Shown here piece by piece: positions 45,437-57,002 of a stretch of 64,000 bases of DNA (the stretch's first letter is position 1; every line of letters starts with the position of its first letter). Origin of the DNA: Forficula auricularia. Its lineage: Eukaryota > Arthropoda > Insecta > Dermaptera > Forficulidae. The translations under genes were made by a program, and so were the position numbers. The notes beneath the pieces were generated by a model. That model was not told the DNA's origin and ran no database searches. It was given only the letters and a program-made list of their open reading frames with translations. Where the stretch lies: positions 37,338,858-37,402,857 of the forward strand of contig JALMQS010000153.1 in the NCBI GenBank assembly GCA_024734495.1. The letters are read 5' to 3'.

Positions 45437-47031
45437 CATTATTAGAGAGCGAAAAAAAGGCACCTAAAAGGCACGATTTGTAGCAAAAAAAGGCTCTAAA
45501 AAGGCAGATAGCGCCAAAAAAGGCTGTTTTGGGGGGGGGGGGGAAGGCGCTTAAAAAGAGTCGATTTAAAAAAACAAAACAAAAAAAAACCGTCAATATA
45601 AATGTTAGAAAGGATATAAATATAATATAAATGATAAATTTTTATTAAACAATATAATCAAACAAAGAACCACAGAAAAGACATTTTATTTAAAAATATT
45701 ATATTCTTACATTTTCTATAAATCAAAATAAACATAATTTACTTAGTATCTGTTAATTCTTCTTTCTCTAATGTGACATTTTGTCTATTTATTCAGATAG
45801 AAATTGCTTACAAAGTACATTTCAAGATTTTGAATCGTAAAATTCGTTCGGCGATCTGTCAGAATATTTTTATAAATAGAAAATGATCTCTCAACATCAC
45901 AAGATGTGAGAGGTGCAAATTTGAGAGACGTAATTTCACTTGGTTTCAATTTATTTGTTACCAAGTTGTTCGGCTCAATAATAGAACCATTGAGTATCTG
46001 GTATGCTTGCCTCATAAAATCTAGACCCAGATTATTTTCCAACAACTTTGAAATCTTTGTTTTAACAATTTCTGCGCGGGGTCCAACACTTTCATCAATT
46101 TTTTTTCACACCATCTAAGATGAAAAGTGATTCATGCAAGCTTAAGTTGGGATTTTCAACGAGAAGAAACTAAATGTTGATTAACATGAGACTTTCTGTC
46201 CGATGATATCTTGAGAAAAAATAAAAATAAAAATTTTTTTAAAGCCCCAAAGCCATATGTAGCTACTAGCCAGATAATTAAAATAAAAAATTTCTTACCA
46301 TAGTATCACAGGCGTTACAATAAAGAATATTACCATTCTTAATACTTAAAGATTTAGATAATTTAGCATATTCTTTTATTTTTATAAACGAATGACACTT
46401 TGACTTAGCCTTAAACATTTTAATTTTATATCTTATACAAGTTAATACAAATTATCTAAAACAGAAATACTATATCAAATAAGAAAATAGGTTTATAAAA
46501 GAACTACGGCTTCCGAGAGGTTTGAAACTAGGTAATAGTTTTATAATGTGTTGGAATTCTCGCTCAAGAGTGGATAGGAGCCATAGATAGATAAAGTAGA
46601 TATAGATGGGGAACTCGGGCCTGCTCTATTGAACTTCTTATTTTTGCCGTTCCCACCGATCGCTATTATCGCAAACACACCTATACACATTCAGAGAAGC
46701 AGAAAAAATATACAAAGGGTGGCATAAACAATCACTAAGAGAATTTTTTTATTAGAAAAAACAAAATGAAAAATCGCAAAAAAATGAAAAAATTTCAAAA
46801 AATTTAAAAAAAATTAAAAAAAATGGCAAAAAAGGCACCATAAAAGGCATTTTTTTTCTCAAAAAAAGGCGCGGAGTTGAAAAAAAGCCAAAAAAGGCGG
46901 TAAAAGGCATTTTTTAAAATCTACAAATGTGATTGATTTTTTTAGATCGGTGGACATATCAAAAAAAACTTCAAAAGGCTCAAAATTGAAAAAAGACAAA
47001 TGCCTTTTTTTGCGCTCACTACTCATTATTA
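45437..47031 (-). mobile_element. hAT element with 8-bp target duplication
   Basis: CATTATTA flanks both sides (45437-45444 and 47024-47031), the 8-bp duplication expected of hAT transposons. Ends are inverted: GAGCGAAAAAAAGGCAC at the left, and AGTGAGCGCAAAAAAAGGC as the reverse complement of the right; the left end has lost a few bases. AAAAAAGGC motifs are repeated many times inside both ends, as is common for transposase-binding subterminal repeats. It encloses a broken transposase-like gene and interrupts an older repeat (45186-45436 / 47150-47400). Confidence 0.75.
45785..46418 (-). pseudogene. CGGBP1-like hAT transposase remnant, two exons
   Basis: Minus strand. Exon 1 (46418-46299) starts MFKAKSKCHSFIKIKEYAKL and ends ILYCNACDTM at a GTAAGAAA donor. 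An acceptor TTTTTTCTCAAG at 46210 leads to ISSDRKSHVNQHLVSSR, which completes a C-x2-C...H-x3-H finger of the BED/CGGBP1 type. A stop follows at once, so the middle is broken. The C-terminal frame (46045-45785) has APLTSCDVERSFSIYKNILT and FTIQNLEMYF, the hAT dimerisation block typical of CGGBP1-like proteins. The central RNase H-like catalytic core is missing, so the gene is dead. A live relative would bind the subterminal repeats through the finger. Confidence 0.7.
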
Positions 47032-47149
47032 ATTATTTATATTAGTTGTTTATTTATTTTCTTTACAACAATAAGTTAGATTTTTAACATTATATAAACA
47101 AATAAAATAATTAAATATAAATATAAATAGATAATAATGGCAGGGGGAT

Positions 47150-47400
47150 GGGGGGCGCTGAGATAGTTTAATTTGAGTAGAAAGAAAGAAGGATTCCCGT
47201 GATTGACCAGCTGGCGGGTTCAAAACACTAATTCTTTAATTATTTGTACAAAATGTTTTTTTTTTTTTTGTTTAATTTAATAAAATTTACTAATGTATCA
47301 TTCCTGTCTGAGATTTAAGATCTAAGAGACAAGTGTCAATCGTAGTTGGAATACCAGAAATTAGGAACATTTTAAAATTAATTTAATAATTGAATGGCAA
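47150..47400 (+). repeat. Direct repeat flanking the hAT element, right copy
   Basis: GGATTCCCGTGATTGACCAG, TTCAAAACACTAATTCTTTA and AATCGTAGTTGGAATACCAG align with 45186-45436 in order. Confidence 0.6.
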
Positions 47401-47559
47401 CGTTTGAAAAGGACGATCAAAAGGTAAATTTTTTTAAAAACATTTATTTTCATAATTTAAATTATCAAAAAATTGTTTGAATATATTGTAGTTTTCGTTT
47501 CTTTCAGGGATAATAAAATCTGTTTTCAAAAAGAATTTAGAAATATATATATAATATAC

Positions 47560-47960
47560 TGGTTCTGCCTGGGCTATTGGAGGTGCGATTATTTTTCTTT
47601 ATAGTAAGGGGAGTGGGGGGGGGGGGGATATTTACCAAATATAATAAATTTCTATGACAGATGGTGAGAAGAGAGATGGAGAAAGTTTTGCGAAGCAGGT
47701 CTGTCTGTCTGTTTGTCCATCTGGACGTGATAGGCGTATGATTCGGCTATATCCCACCCCCACCCCCCACCCCGCACCCCCATCCACTGACTGTTGTGCA
47801 TATAATGCGTTTGTCGCGTTCGTTCGTGCTACAGCGTAATTCATATACGCCGTTTCGCTCTTTCTTTTTGTCATTCGCGCTTCGCTAATTTCCATTTGCA
47901 ATTTTCAGCCTCTCTGGATGGATTTAATTGCAACTTATAATTCCCTAACATATATAGCAA
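47560..47960. other. GC-richer block with poly-G and CCCCACCC runs
   Basis: Contains GTCTGTCTGTCTGTTTGTCC, CCCACCCCCACCCCCCACCC and CGTTTGTCGCGTTCGTTCGT. Opposing short frames (47654-47839 plus, 47632-47901 minus) are both low-complexity. Possibly regulatory; nothing definite. Confidence 0.3.
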
Positions 47961-47986
47961 TATGCCCATTTGCTAAAAATAAATAA

Positions 47987-50160
47987 ATAATCAAGCAGTG
48001 GCGACAGCTGCCACGAGACAGAGATCACACTCGAATAAACCAAAATAGATACCTATGGCACCCCCCACCCCCCCACCCCCACCTCCACCCGTTAACCATA
48101 TCAAAATTAAATCGTCCATGTTGTTGTTTTTTTTAATTTTCACGCCTTAATTCAATTTATTTAATCATTTTATTATATGACATATACGTGGAGAAAGATA
48201 TATGTAGGTATAATACAAAAATGAGACTTTAGTTTTATTATTTATTTATTTAATTATCATTGTAATTAAATTTAAATGAGATAGAAATTTTACACTAAGT
48301 GTCAAAATAAACTAATAAATAAAATATTAATGAATAATTTTTGTAATTTAATGTTTCAAAAAGTAACAAATAAATAAATAAATACACTGGCAAAAAATAA
48401 ATAAATAAAATAAAATAAGTAGTTAGAATATATCACTGTGGGTTTGAAGAAATTGTTGTTAAATTAAGTAAAAATAAAAAATTTTAAAAATAAATAAATA
48501 AATAAGTATAACCGAGAAGTTGCCATAGTCAAGGAATAAAATATAAATAAATAAAAAATTAACCAATACTTTTTGTAATTTAATGTATTAAAAAGTAATA
48601 AATAAATAAATTTTATAAAAATTAACTGATGTGGCCATCTACGTGACTTTACCATAACTCTAGTCCTTATTATTATTATTATTATTTTTTTCAAGGGCCT
48701 CCACATCTACCCTTATAGCCCTCCAGGATCCGGTTGATTGGCTCAGGGTGTGGCCACAGCAGAACGGTGAGAAACAGTAGTGTGTTGCGGCGAATAAGAA
48801 AATAATAATAATAGTAATAAAGGGAATACCGCATGTCGTCCAAATAATAAAAACAAAAATAAATAAATAAATAATAAAGCAGTGGCAGCTATGCTAGGAG
48901 ACAAAGATCACACTCGAATAAACCAAAATAGATACCTATGGCACCCCCCACCCCCACACCCACTCGTTATCCCATATCAAAATTAAATAAATAGTCGCAT
49001 GTTTTTTTTATAATTTTTCATACTTTAATTCAATTTATTTTATGACATATGCCTGGAAAAAAATAGGTATATAGGTATAATATGAAAATAGACTTTATGT
49101 TTTACGTTTTTTTTTTATTTATTTATTTAATTATTATTGTAATTAAATTTAAATGAGATAGAAATTTTCCACTAAGTGTCAAAATAAATAAAATATTAAG
49201 GAATCATTTTTGTAATTTAATATTTCAAAAAGTAACAAGATAAATAAATAAATACACTGAGGAAAAATAATAAAATAAAATAAAAAATAAGTAGTTAGAA
49301 TATATCACTAAGAAATTGTTATTAAATTAAATAAAAATAAATAATTTAAAAAACAGATAAATAAATAAGTATAATCGAGAAGTTGCCATAGTCAAGCAAT
49401 AATAAATAAATAAATAAATAAATAAAACATTGAAGAATCATTTTTGTAATTTAATGTATTAAAAAAGTAATAAATAAATGAATTTTATAAAAATTAATTG
49501 ATGTGGCCATCTACGTGACTTTACCATAACTCTAGTCCTTATTATTATTATTTTTACAACATCTCCCCTTTAGCCCTCCAGGATACTCCCACTCAGGATC
49601 CGGTTGATTGGCTCAGGGTGTGGCCTCAGCAGAACGGTGTGAAACTTTATTATGCTGCCACCAAGAATAAAATAATAATATTAACAATAAAAGGGAATAC
49701 CGCATGTCGTCCAAATAATAAAAAAAAAAATAAATAATCAAGCAGTGGCAGCTGCTAGGAGACAGAGATCACACTCGAATAAACCAAAAGAGATACCTAT
49801 GGCACCCTCCCCACACCCCCACCCCCACTCGTTAACCATATCAAAATTAAATAGTCCATGTTTTTTTTTTTAATTTTTCACACTTTAATTCAATTTATTT
49901 TATGACATATGCCTGGGGAAAAATAGGTAAATACGAGTATGTATAATATGAAAATAGACTTTATTATTTTTACGTTTTCTTTTATTTATTTATTTAATTA
50001 TTATTGTAATTAAATTTAAATGAGATAGAAATTTTCCACTAAGTGTCAAAATAAATTAATAAATAAAACAATAGCTAATCATTTTTGTAATTTAATGTTT
50101 TAAAAGTAACAAATAAATAAATTTTATAAAAATTAACTGATCTACCAAACCTCTAGCAGT
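47987..50160 (+). repeat. Macro-tandem array, 2.4 copies of about 870 bp
   Basis: Units start near 47987, 48871 and 49731 with AAGCAGTGGC...GCTGC, ATCACACTCGAATAAACCAA and GATACCTATGGCACCC. They continue through GAGAAGTTGCCATAGTCAAG, ATGTGGCCATCTACGTGACT and GATCCGGTTGATTGGCTCAG to GGGAATACCGCATGTCGTCC. The third copy stops at about 50150, before the GTGGCCATCTACG block. No coding frame is conserved between copies. Confidence 0.9.
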
Positions 50161-50236
50161 TATATATATAGTTCTATTTTTTTATCCTCCTCCCCTTTTT
50201 TGGCAAAATTATACCTAATTTAAAAACATATTTTGA

Positions 50237-50408
50237 TAGTTTGCTTTTATTTAATATGTTAATTAATTATGTCGCATCTTGATTTAACTAATCTTTAGCG
50301 ATTATAGACAATAATGCTATAATAGCTATTAATAATGTCTATAATAGCCATAGATTAGTTCAATTAAGATGCGACATAAGTGATTAACATATTAAATAAA
50401 AAACAAAC
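50237..50408. repeat. Short palindrome, about 75-bp arms
   Basis: TTTATTTAATATGTTAATTA and TTATGTCGCATCTTGATTTA at the left are mirrored by AAGATGCGACATAAG and TTAACATATTAAATAAA at the right, around a spacer of about 20 bp with AATAATGCTATAATAGCTAT. Confidence 0.8.
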
Positions 50409-50414
50409 ATCAAA

Positions 50415-50770
50415 ATCTACTCGTATTAAACGAGCAAAAATTGTTTGTATATTTATTTATTTATATATATGTATATATATATTTGTATCATTGTTCTATT
50501 TTGAAAACGGCTCTACCGATTTTGATGAAACAAAATCTATTAACAAGTTTTGAGGATGAGAAAGCGATCTGGCTAGGTCTGGACCTCGACAAATTTAATC
50601 TTAATTGATCTTTTCTTAATTAAAGTAATTATTGATAGATGAAAATCTCAATAAAAATGTTTGTTTACATTTTTTTCAATTATCTTTTATTTATTAATTG
50701 GTTTTTTAATTTTAAAACCCACTAATAGGTTATAGCAAATTTTAATATATTATATTAAAATTAGGAATTC
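50415..50770 (+). repeat. AAAACGGCTCTACCGATTTTGA repeat, long copy
   Basis: TATTAAACGAGCAAAAATTG, AAAACGGCTCTACCGATTTT, CTATTAACAAGTTTTGAGGA and TTGATCTTTTCTTAATTAAA. The reverse complement of the same order occurs at 63580-63812. Confidence 0.7.
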
Positions 50771-51034
50771 TTTTGTTTGTTTTTAATTAACAGGTGTCTA
50801 AATCATAACAAAACAGGTGTGTTTACAAATAAAGTGGTTCAAGTGGCTTTTTTTTATATAACTTGGAAACAAATCTTATTTAATTTTGTTTTTATTTCAG
50901 ATCCTATACGATTATTTTTTTATTATTATTTTCCTATTTATTTTTTTATAATGTTTATCAATATGAACGAATGTGGGCAAATTGGTGTACGAGTAAACAA
51001 ATAGGTATACACATAATATATATGTGGACCATTA

Positions 51035-51230
51035 GAAAGCTAGAAATGCAAAAACTGGGTGCGGGGTGGGGTGGATGTGGGAGGTGCAGGAGGTGGGGTG
51101 CAGTTGTGGGGGATCCTGGGGTGAGAGGCGCGGTTGGGATGGGGTGGAGTAGGGGCGAGGTGTGTGGTTTCGGGGGGAGGGGGGCGTCAGGGGTTACCGT
51201 GCATCGCTCGGTGGCTCCAGGTACTATGTT
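51035..51230 (+). repeat. G-rich repeat, plus orientation
   Basis: AGCTAGAAATGCAAAAACTG then GGTGCGGGGTGGGGTGGATG and many GGG/GGGG runs over about 180 bp, with G-quadruplex potential on this strand. The same head sequence in reverse begins the C-rich block at 62775-62975. The frames at 50971-51401 are this repeat translated. Confidence 0.75.
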
Positions 51231-51916
51231 TTTAAATTAGCTAATTTTGCGAGAAATAAAAACAAATTATTTTTTTTCTATCGAAAAAGTACAAAGTGTT
51301 GTACCATTTCAAAATCTCAACTAAATGGCCAAATTTTTTTAAAACATATGTCTGGCAAAAATATTGTTTTTCTCCAAAAGTATATTAATTCTGGTCAATA
51401 GCAAGATTATTCAGGATTGCGTAACAAAAATTAGAATAATAAAATATGGAAATTTGTAGCCAGAGAATCCCATTATTTAGGACAGGGTAGCCATTTTCTC
51501 TATTTTCAAAAAAATGCCTATAACTCGAAAATTATAAGACTTTTATTAAAAACTTCTTTAGGTTTTTATAACTAATCATAAATTGGCTTATTGTTGTGAT
51601 ACGACACACCCTATATAATTGAATTATTAAGTGTTAGCGATCAGTCAACTAATGGAAGAGCCTGCAAGTTATGCAACCGAAATGTTACTCTACCGTTTCG
51701 AATGCATAACCAACAGGCGAAAAATTATTTCAATATTATTTTTTTTATTTTTATTAGTACGATTACGATGGAAAATAAGACCCTCACTTAAAAAGTGAAA
51801 GGTGCGCATAAATATGCACAGACTACTCAGAAAGTGTTGAAAAAATTGCGTTTTGGAGTTAGCTCAAAACATTCTGCTATTGAAGAAGTTACCTATCAAT
51901 ATTTGAAATTTTATTA

Positions 51917-52797
51917 TTTACTAGCTTCAAGGCCCGCCTTCGGAGGGGCCTTTTGCTAGCCATGGACCCCACGTGGCTGCTTTATTAATGTTTTATTAGT
52001 TACAGAGAATAAATATATAATATATATTTGGTTTTAATCTTTAAAATATATTTTTAAAGAAATTCCAAAAGCTAATTAATTCCTTTCAGTTAGTTTGAGT
52101 TAGTATAGTTTCAATAATCATTTATAATTAACTTTGAAATAAATAAATAATATTGAAATGAATGAATGAGCTCGAATACAAAAGCCAAAAGGCTTAGTTC
52201 TTTTGAAATGGCTGACGGTCTTAAATACAATCGAAAAAGGATGAGATGAGATTTCCGAGGATATTTTTAAGAAAAATGATTTTTAAATAACATATTTTAT
52301 TTTAAATTAAATATTTTTCATCTATATATATAATCAAAAGCTTGGCTGAAACTTTTTTATTTTTCTCTACCCTATTAAAGACGGTTTTCAGAATTTTTAA
52401 AATTTTTTTTTTTAAATTTTTGTTTTTAAATTTACTTTAAAAAAATAGATAGTTTTTTAAATCTTTGTTGTAATATTAAATTCTTCTCCAACGATAATGT
52501 AGTTAGAACTATTGAGAATGAATGACACTCAAAAATCTTACAAACAGGGCCGCCAACACTTGTTTTTTTGCTAGTTTAGTTCTTTTATTGTTTGGGAAGC
52601 TATGTTGGCTAACCTGAATTTTTTTTAGTTTTTCCTGAATTTTTCAATTTTCCTGGCAACTTTTTCCAATTTTTTTTACGTATTAACCTGAATTGGACTA
52701 TTACGAACATTAAAAGAAAATTAATCAAATCGGTCCAGGCATTTGAGAGATCTGAAGAAACGAAGAAACAGAATTTCATTTTTATTATATAGATTTA
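51917..52797 (+). mobile_element. Non-autonomous element (ACTAGCTTC...TATATAGATT type)
   Basis: It starts ACTAGCTTCAAGGCCCGCCT with CGGAGGGGCC and ends AATCGGTCCAGGCATTTGAG, then TTTTTATTATATAGATT. This pair of ends is commonly seen on repeated elements in insect genomes. No ORF. The superfamily is not assigned. Boundaries are approximate. Confidence 0.5.
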
Positions 52798-52854
52798 ATT
52801 TTAAAATTGTTGAATTGAAGAAAATCTTAAAATTTTCAAAATTTCTATTAAATA

Positions 52855-53194
52855 CGAGGTTTGTTCAAAAGAAAAGGTGAAGTTTGAATTTTGAGACAAA
52901 GTGAGACTCGCCAAATGCCACAGTCAAAATTTCAAGTTCCTTGGAGCACTTTATTCCATTTTTAACGCAAAATTTAATATATATTCTTTTTTTTCAAAAG
53001 TCAAAAATCGAAGAACACACACAAACATGACTAACCTTTTCAGTTGTCAACAACAAACTACTAATCCAAATGGGCTGATAATGCCAACATATGGCTAACA
53101 CATGTGTACTAAAATAACAAAAAAAAAATTCGTTAATCGAATGTACACAGCCCGCGAAAATTCAAAATTCACCTTTTCTTTTGAAAAAACCTCG
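52855..53194. mobile_element. Mariner-type MITE, 340 bp
   Basis: Flanked by TA. Left end CGAGGTTTGTTCAAAAGAAA continuing AGGTGAAG; right end (reverse complement) CGAGGTTTTTTCAAAAGAAA continuing AGGTGAAT. The terminal inverted repeats are about 35 bp with two or three mismatches. The frame at 52901-53098 shows no transposase motif. Confidence 0.75.
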
Positions 53195-54170
53195 TATATG
53201 GTACAATAAAGTGCAAAAAAACATCCAAATTAGATTGGATTATTCTTATAATTGAGATTGTCAAAGCGTTGTCTCTCTGATGATGACGTCACATTATGAT
53301 AATAAATATTATATTTATATACATGTAAAAGAGAATAATTTCCATTTAAATGTATCTTCTATGGTTAAGGGAGAGAAAGAGTACTTAATTAGTTTATTCA
53401 TGAGTTTCAAAAGTAATACAATTACAATAAAATATTACGCTACTAGTCTCTGGTCGTAATATAAAATGGCTTTAAAAGTCACTCTCGGGGAAAAGAGTCT
53501 TTTTGTATGGAATAATTTTTTAAACAAGAGCGAAAAATAAAAAAAGAAGAACAACTCTGGTTGTTTGGTGGTTGTTGTTGCTTGGGCCCCTCAAGGCTTA
53601 AAACATTCTTGAATCAGGCTTTTACTTTTATAATAAACTTTAAATATACATGTACGTATATAAGACTTAGTGTATATTTGAATAATTCTTTCAAGTTAGA
53701 GGTGATAAAAAGAGCAAATTTTAAATGTAATTGCGGCAGGGTCTGGGGGGGGGGGGCGGCAGTGTTTCCAACAGGCCGGGATTCCCCTGGAAAAACGGTT
53801 TTTTAGATTCGTGTTCCGGATTAATTAAGTATTATTCGGTTTTCGTATAATTTTTTTTTCATAAAAATTATTAAAAATAAAAATTTTTGGAGCAACAAAA
53901 AACACTTTTGAAGGAAAAAATAAAAAATTTATGTAATATTTATTGTTGTTACGTAATTTTTCGCAATTATTTGACAATCAGCAATTATTGTACATATAGT
54001 CCAGTCAAAATAGACCTAAACAAGTCCAAACATAGCTAAAAATTTATACAGACCTTTGAATAGTCATTTTTAATAAAATGTGAAAAGTCCTCATCGATCT
54101 GACATGTGCTAAAATTTTTATTCAGGGTCAAATGTCATGGAAATCAGCTTTTGGCGAATATCTCTTAATC
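53195..54170. other. AT-rich spacer with G-run
   Basis: Poly-G at 53744-53756 and AT-rich sequence. The frame at 53561-53806 is unsupported. Confidence 0.4.
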
Positions 54171-54495
54171 GGTTACTTTTATTGTTAAAATAGCCATTAT
54201 CAAATTTATAGAGGATGCGATTTCAGACAGAAAAGGTCTTTACACTTTTTCTGCTACAAATAATCGTTCACATGTTATGGCAAATTCAAAAACTGCAAAC
54301 TTGAGTTCTCATTTTAAGGTTAATTTTAATTTGATTGTTTTTTTCTTAATTAAATTCATTGTTAACAAATAGATGTGTAAATAAAAAATTGTAATTATTA
54401 TTTTTCTTTATAATTTGATTTTAAAAATTAATTAGATTTTTAATTTTAAAACCCACTACTAGTTCATTACAAATATTATTATATTATATTAAAAA

Positions 54496-54930
54496 TCAAG
54501 AAATTTAATTAATTAGAGGTATTTTCAATTGAAGACGGAGTAGTAGAACTAGATATTATTATTTTTAATTGTAATTAAATTCAATGATGCCTTGATGATG
54601 GCCGGAGCGGGTCAAAACGTTGACAATAAAAAATTAATAAATTAAATTTTATTAAATTCAAATAAAAATTGATCTTTTTGTGAGAATTTGATGTTTTACA
54701 TTTTTCGAGCAAGCTTTAAATAATTTTTTGTATCAGTTAAAAACAATATATTAATATTATTTTAATTTTAAATTCTCGCAAAATGCTCGATTTTTTTATT
54801 TTAATTTAATTTTTTTTTTGTCAATGTTTTGTTTGACCCGCTCCGGCCATCATCAAGGCATCATTGAATTTAATTATAATTAAATATAAGTCTTCAAAAA
54901 ATATCTCCAATTAATTAAATTTTTTCTTAT
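54496..54930. repeat. Inverted repeat with hammerhead-like core
   Basis: AATTCAATGATGCCTTGATG and ATGGCCGGAGCGGGTC at 54580-54618 are mirrored by GACCCGCTCCGGCCAT and CATCAAGGCATCATTGAATT at 54834-54868. In each arm TTGATGA, a GGCC/GGTC stem and AAAACG follow the hammerhead order, with the first C and the G of GAAA lost, so it is inactive. Outer flanks (54340-54495, and 57780-57990 on the minus strand) are also inverted copies of one repeat. Confidence 0.65.
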
Positions 54931-55030
54931 AAATTTTATTAAACAAATTATTTTACATTAATTAATGTATACATTGTATTTTTTGCTTCGATTCCGGAGA
55001 TTACTTCTCCACCATCGAGTGTCCTTATTC

Positions 55031-55400
55031 TTTTTTTTTTTTTTACTTTATCCAATGCAAAGCATGGGTAAAGTATTGTAATCGCTCTCGGGGCAAGCGT
55101 GGCTTCAAAGGGGTCCTCAGGTAAAGACTACGGAACCCATGGACTCAATTAAAGTCACAAATTGTAGTATTCAATTAGGTTGAATATTAGCACGTGACGG
55201 TTTTGCCAAAAATTACATGGGGTCTCTTCGAGAGGCAAAAAAGTGCGATTTTTTCATTTAGTGCGTGCGGATGGATGTATGGATGGATGTATGTATGGAT
55301 GGATGTATGTATGTATGTTATCGCTTTTTTGGCCCACGATTTTTTCCACACCGTTGCACCGATTGAAATGAAATTGAAAACCTACCATTAGTTTAACAAA
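55031..55400 (+). repeat. ACTTTATCCAATGCAAAGCATGG repeat with microsatellite
   Basis: It starts after a T-run with ACTTTATCCAATGCAAAGCA, then GGGTAAAGTATTGTAATCGC. A GGATGTATGGAT array (55268-55318) and GTTGCACCGATTGAAATGAA follow. It is inserted in the ATTACTTCTCCACCATCGAG repeat at TTATTC. Confidence 0.55.
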
Positions 55401-55789
55401 ATGAAGCGCTGATTAGTTTTTGGTACATATCGGCCCACAAACATTAGTACTTTATTTCAGTACTTTTTTAGTTTTTTCTAAATATCTTGAAAATGACTTA
55501 ACCAATTTTGATGAAATTTAATATCCTAATTAAGTACCTCGGGGACCACAAAAAAGGATAAATAAAGTTTTTAGTAAAATTATAATTTAAAGTACTTTAC
55601 TCTAGAGTAAGAGAGTACTTTTTAATTTTTTTAATTCTTTAAAATTTATTCATTTGAACCTTTTAATATAGCTCATTTAGCCTTGCTTAAATAAGAATGG
55701 ATAGGCTTCTCTCTGTGAAATGCTAAAAATTTGGGAGGAAATTTTATAAGTAACCATAGCAACTGCGTTGTTTTCTTATCCCTTACCTT
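55401..55789. other. AT-rich repeat-like sequence
   Basis: AACCAATTTTGATGAAATTT and TAATTAAGTACCTCGGGGAC continue repeat-type sequence. No gene. Confidence 0.4.
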
Positions 55790-56825
55790 TGCAGAAGACA
55801 TAGAGGAATCGACTTTAAACCAAAAATAGCGATTGATTCTCATCTAATACTTGAGGAATAACCATTCTATATTGGATTTTTGACGTTTCGGTTTTTATTG
55901 GTAACCATTGCTGAAGACTTGGAGGAATCGACTTAAAATCAAAAATAACGATCGATTCTCATCTAGTACTTGAGGAATAATCATTCTATATTGGATTTTT
56001 GACGTTTCGGTTTTTATTAGTAACCATTGCTGAAGACATAGAGAAATCGACTTTAAACCAAAAATAGCGATTGATTCTCATCTAGTACTTGAGGAATAAT
56101 CATTCTATATTGGATTTTTGACGTTTCGGTTTTTATTGGTAACCATTGCTGAAGACATAGAGGAATCGACTTAAAATCAAAAATAGCCATCGATTCTCAT
56201 CTAATACTTGAGGAATAACAATTCTACATTAGGTTTTTGACGTTTCGATTATTATTGGTAACCATTGCTGAAGACATGGAGGAATCGACTTAAAATCAAA
56301 AATAACGATCGATTCTTATCTAATACTAGAGGAATAACCTTATTGCATTTCATTTTTGATGTTTGACTATTAATGGAAACCTCTACTGAAAATGTAGAAG
56401 AATCGACTTAAAATCAAAAAGACTAAATTCTTTTTTGGTAAACAACTCAAGCTTGAGTTGTTTGCCATAAAAAGAATTTAGTCTTTTTGATTTTAAGTCG
56501 ATTCTTCTACATTTTCAGTAGAGGTTTCCATTAATAGTCAAAACATCAAAAATGGAATTCAATAAGGTTATTCCTCTAGTATTAGATAAGAATCGATCGT
56601 TATTTTTGATTTTAAGTCGTTTCCTCCATGTCTTCAGCAATGGTTACCAATAATAATCGAAACGTCAAAAACCTAATGTAGAATTGTTATTCCTCAAGTA
56701 TTAGATGAGAATCGATGGCTATTTTTGATTTTAAGTCGATTCCTCTATGTCTTCAGCAATGGTTACCAATAAAAACCGAAACGTCAAAAATCAATATAGA
56801 ATTATTCGGAAAGTCAATCGCTATT
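55790..56825. repeat. Palindromic satellite, about 120-bp units
   Basis: Left arm 55790-56451: about five and a half direct copies of a 119-bp unit with GAAGACATAGAGGAATCGAC, TTCTCATCTAGTACTTGAGG and TTTTTGACGTTTCGGTTTTT. Right arm 56452-56825: about three units in reverse. The centre is CAACTCAAGCTTGAGTTG with no spacer, so a single strand can fold into a hairpin of about 370 bp. A diverged single unit lies at 62550-62640. Inside each unit an AACC...GGTT stem next to CGAAACGTC (reverse strand) resembles the 3' half of a hammerhead. Confidence 0.85.
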
Positions 56826-57002
56826 TTTGTGGTTACTAACACGTACAAGAAACATCCAATATGTGATTATTTATAAACTCTTAAATGAGAATTATTTTTG
56901 AATTAATTTCAATATGAACTACAAATTGCAAGTGATATCTGATTAATAATAAAGGAACAAACATATTAATATTTCAAATGAATTTGGATAAAGTTTAGCA
57001 AC

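Noticed and set aside
47632..47901. Opposed frames on both strands
   Set aside because: Low-complexity CCCCACCC translation; neither strand shows a motif or splice borders.
50971..51401. Glycine-rich plus-strand frames
   Set aside because: Translation of the G-rich repeat; the matching minus frames at 62711-62953 come from its inverted relative.
55790..56825. Complete hammerhead ribozyme in each satellite unit
   Set aside because: A stem and CGAAACGTC are present, but the CUGANGA part is missing upstream in the right order on that strand.
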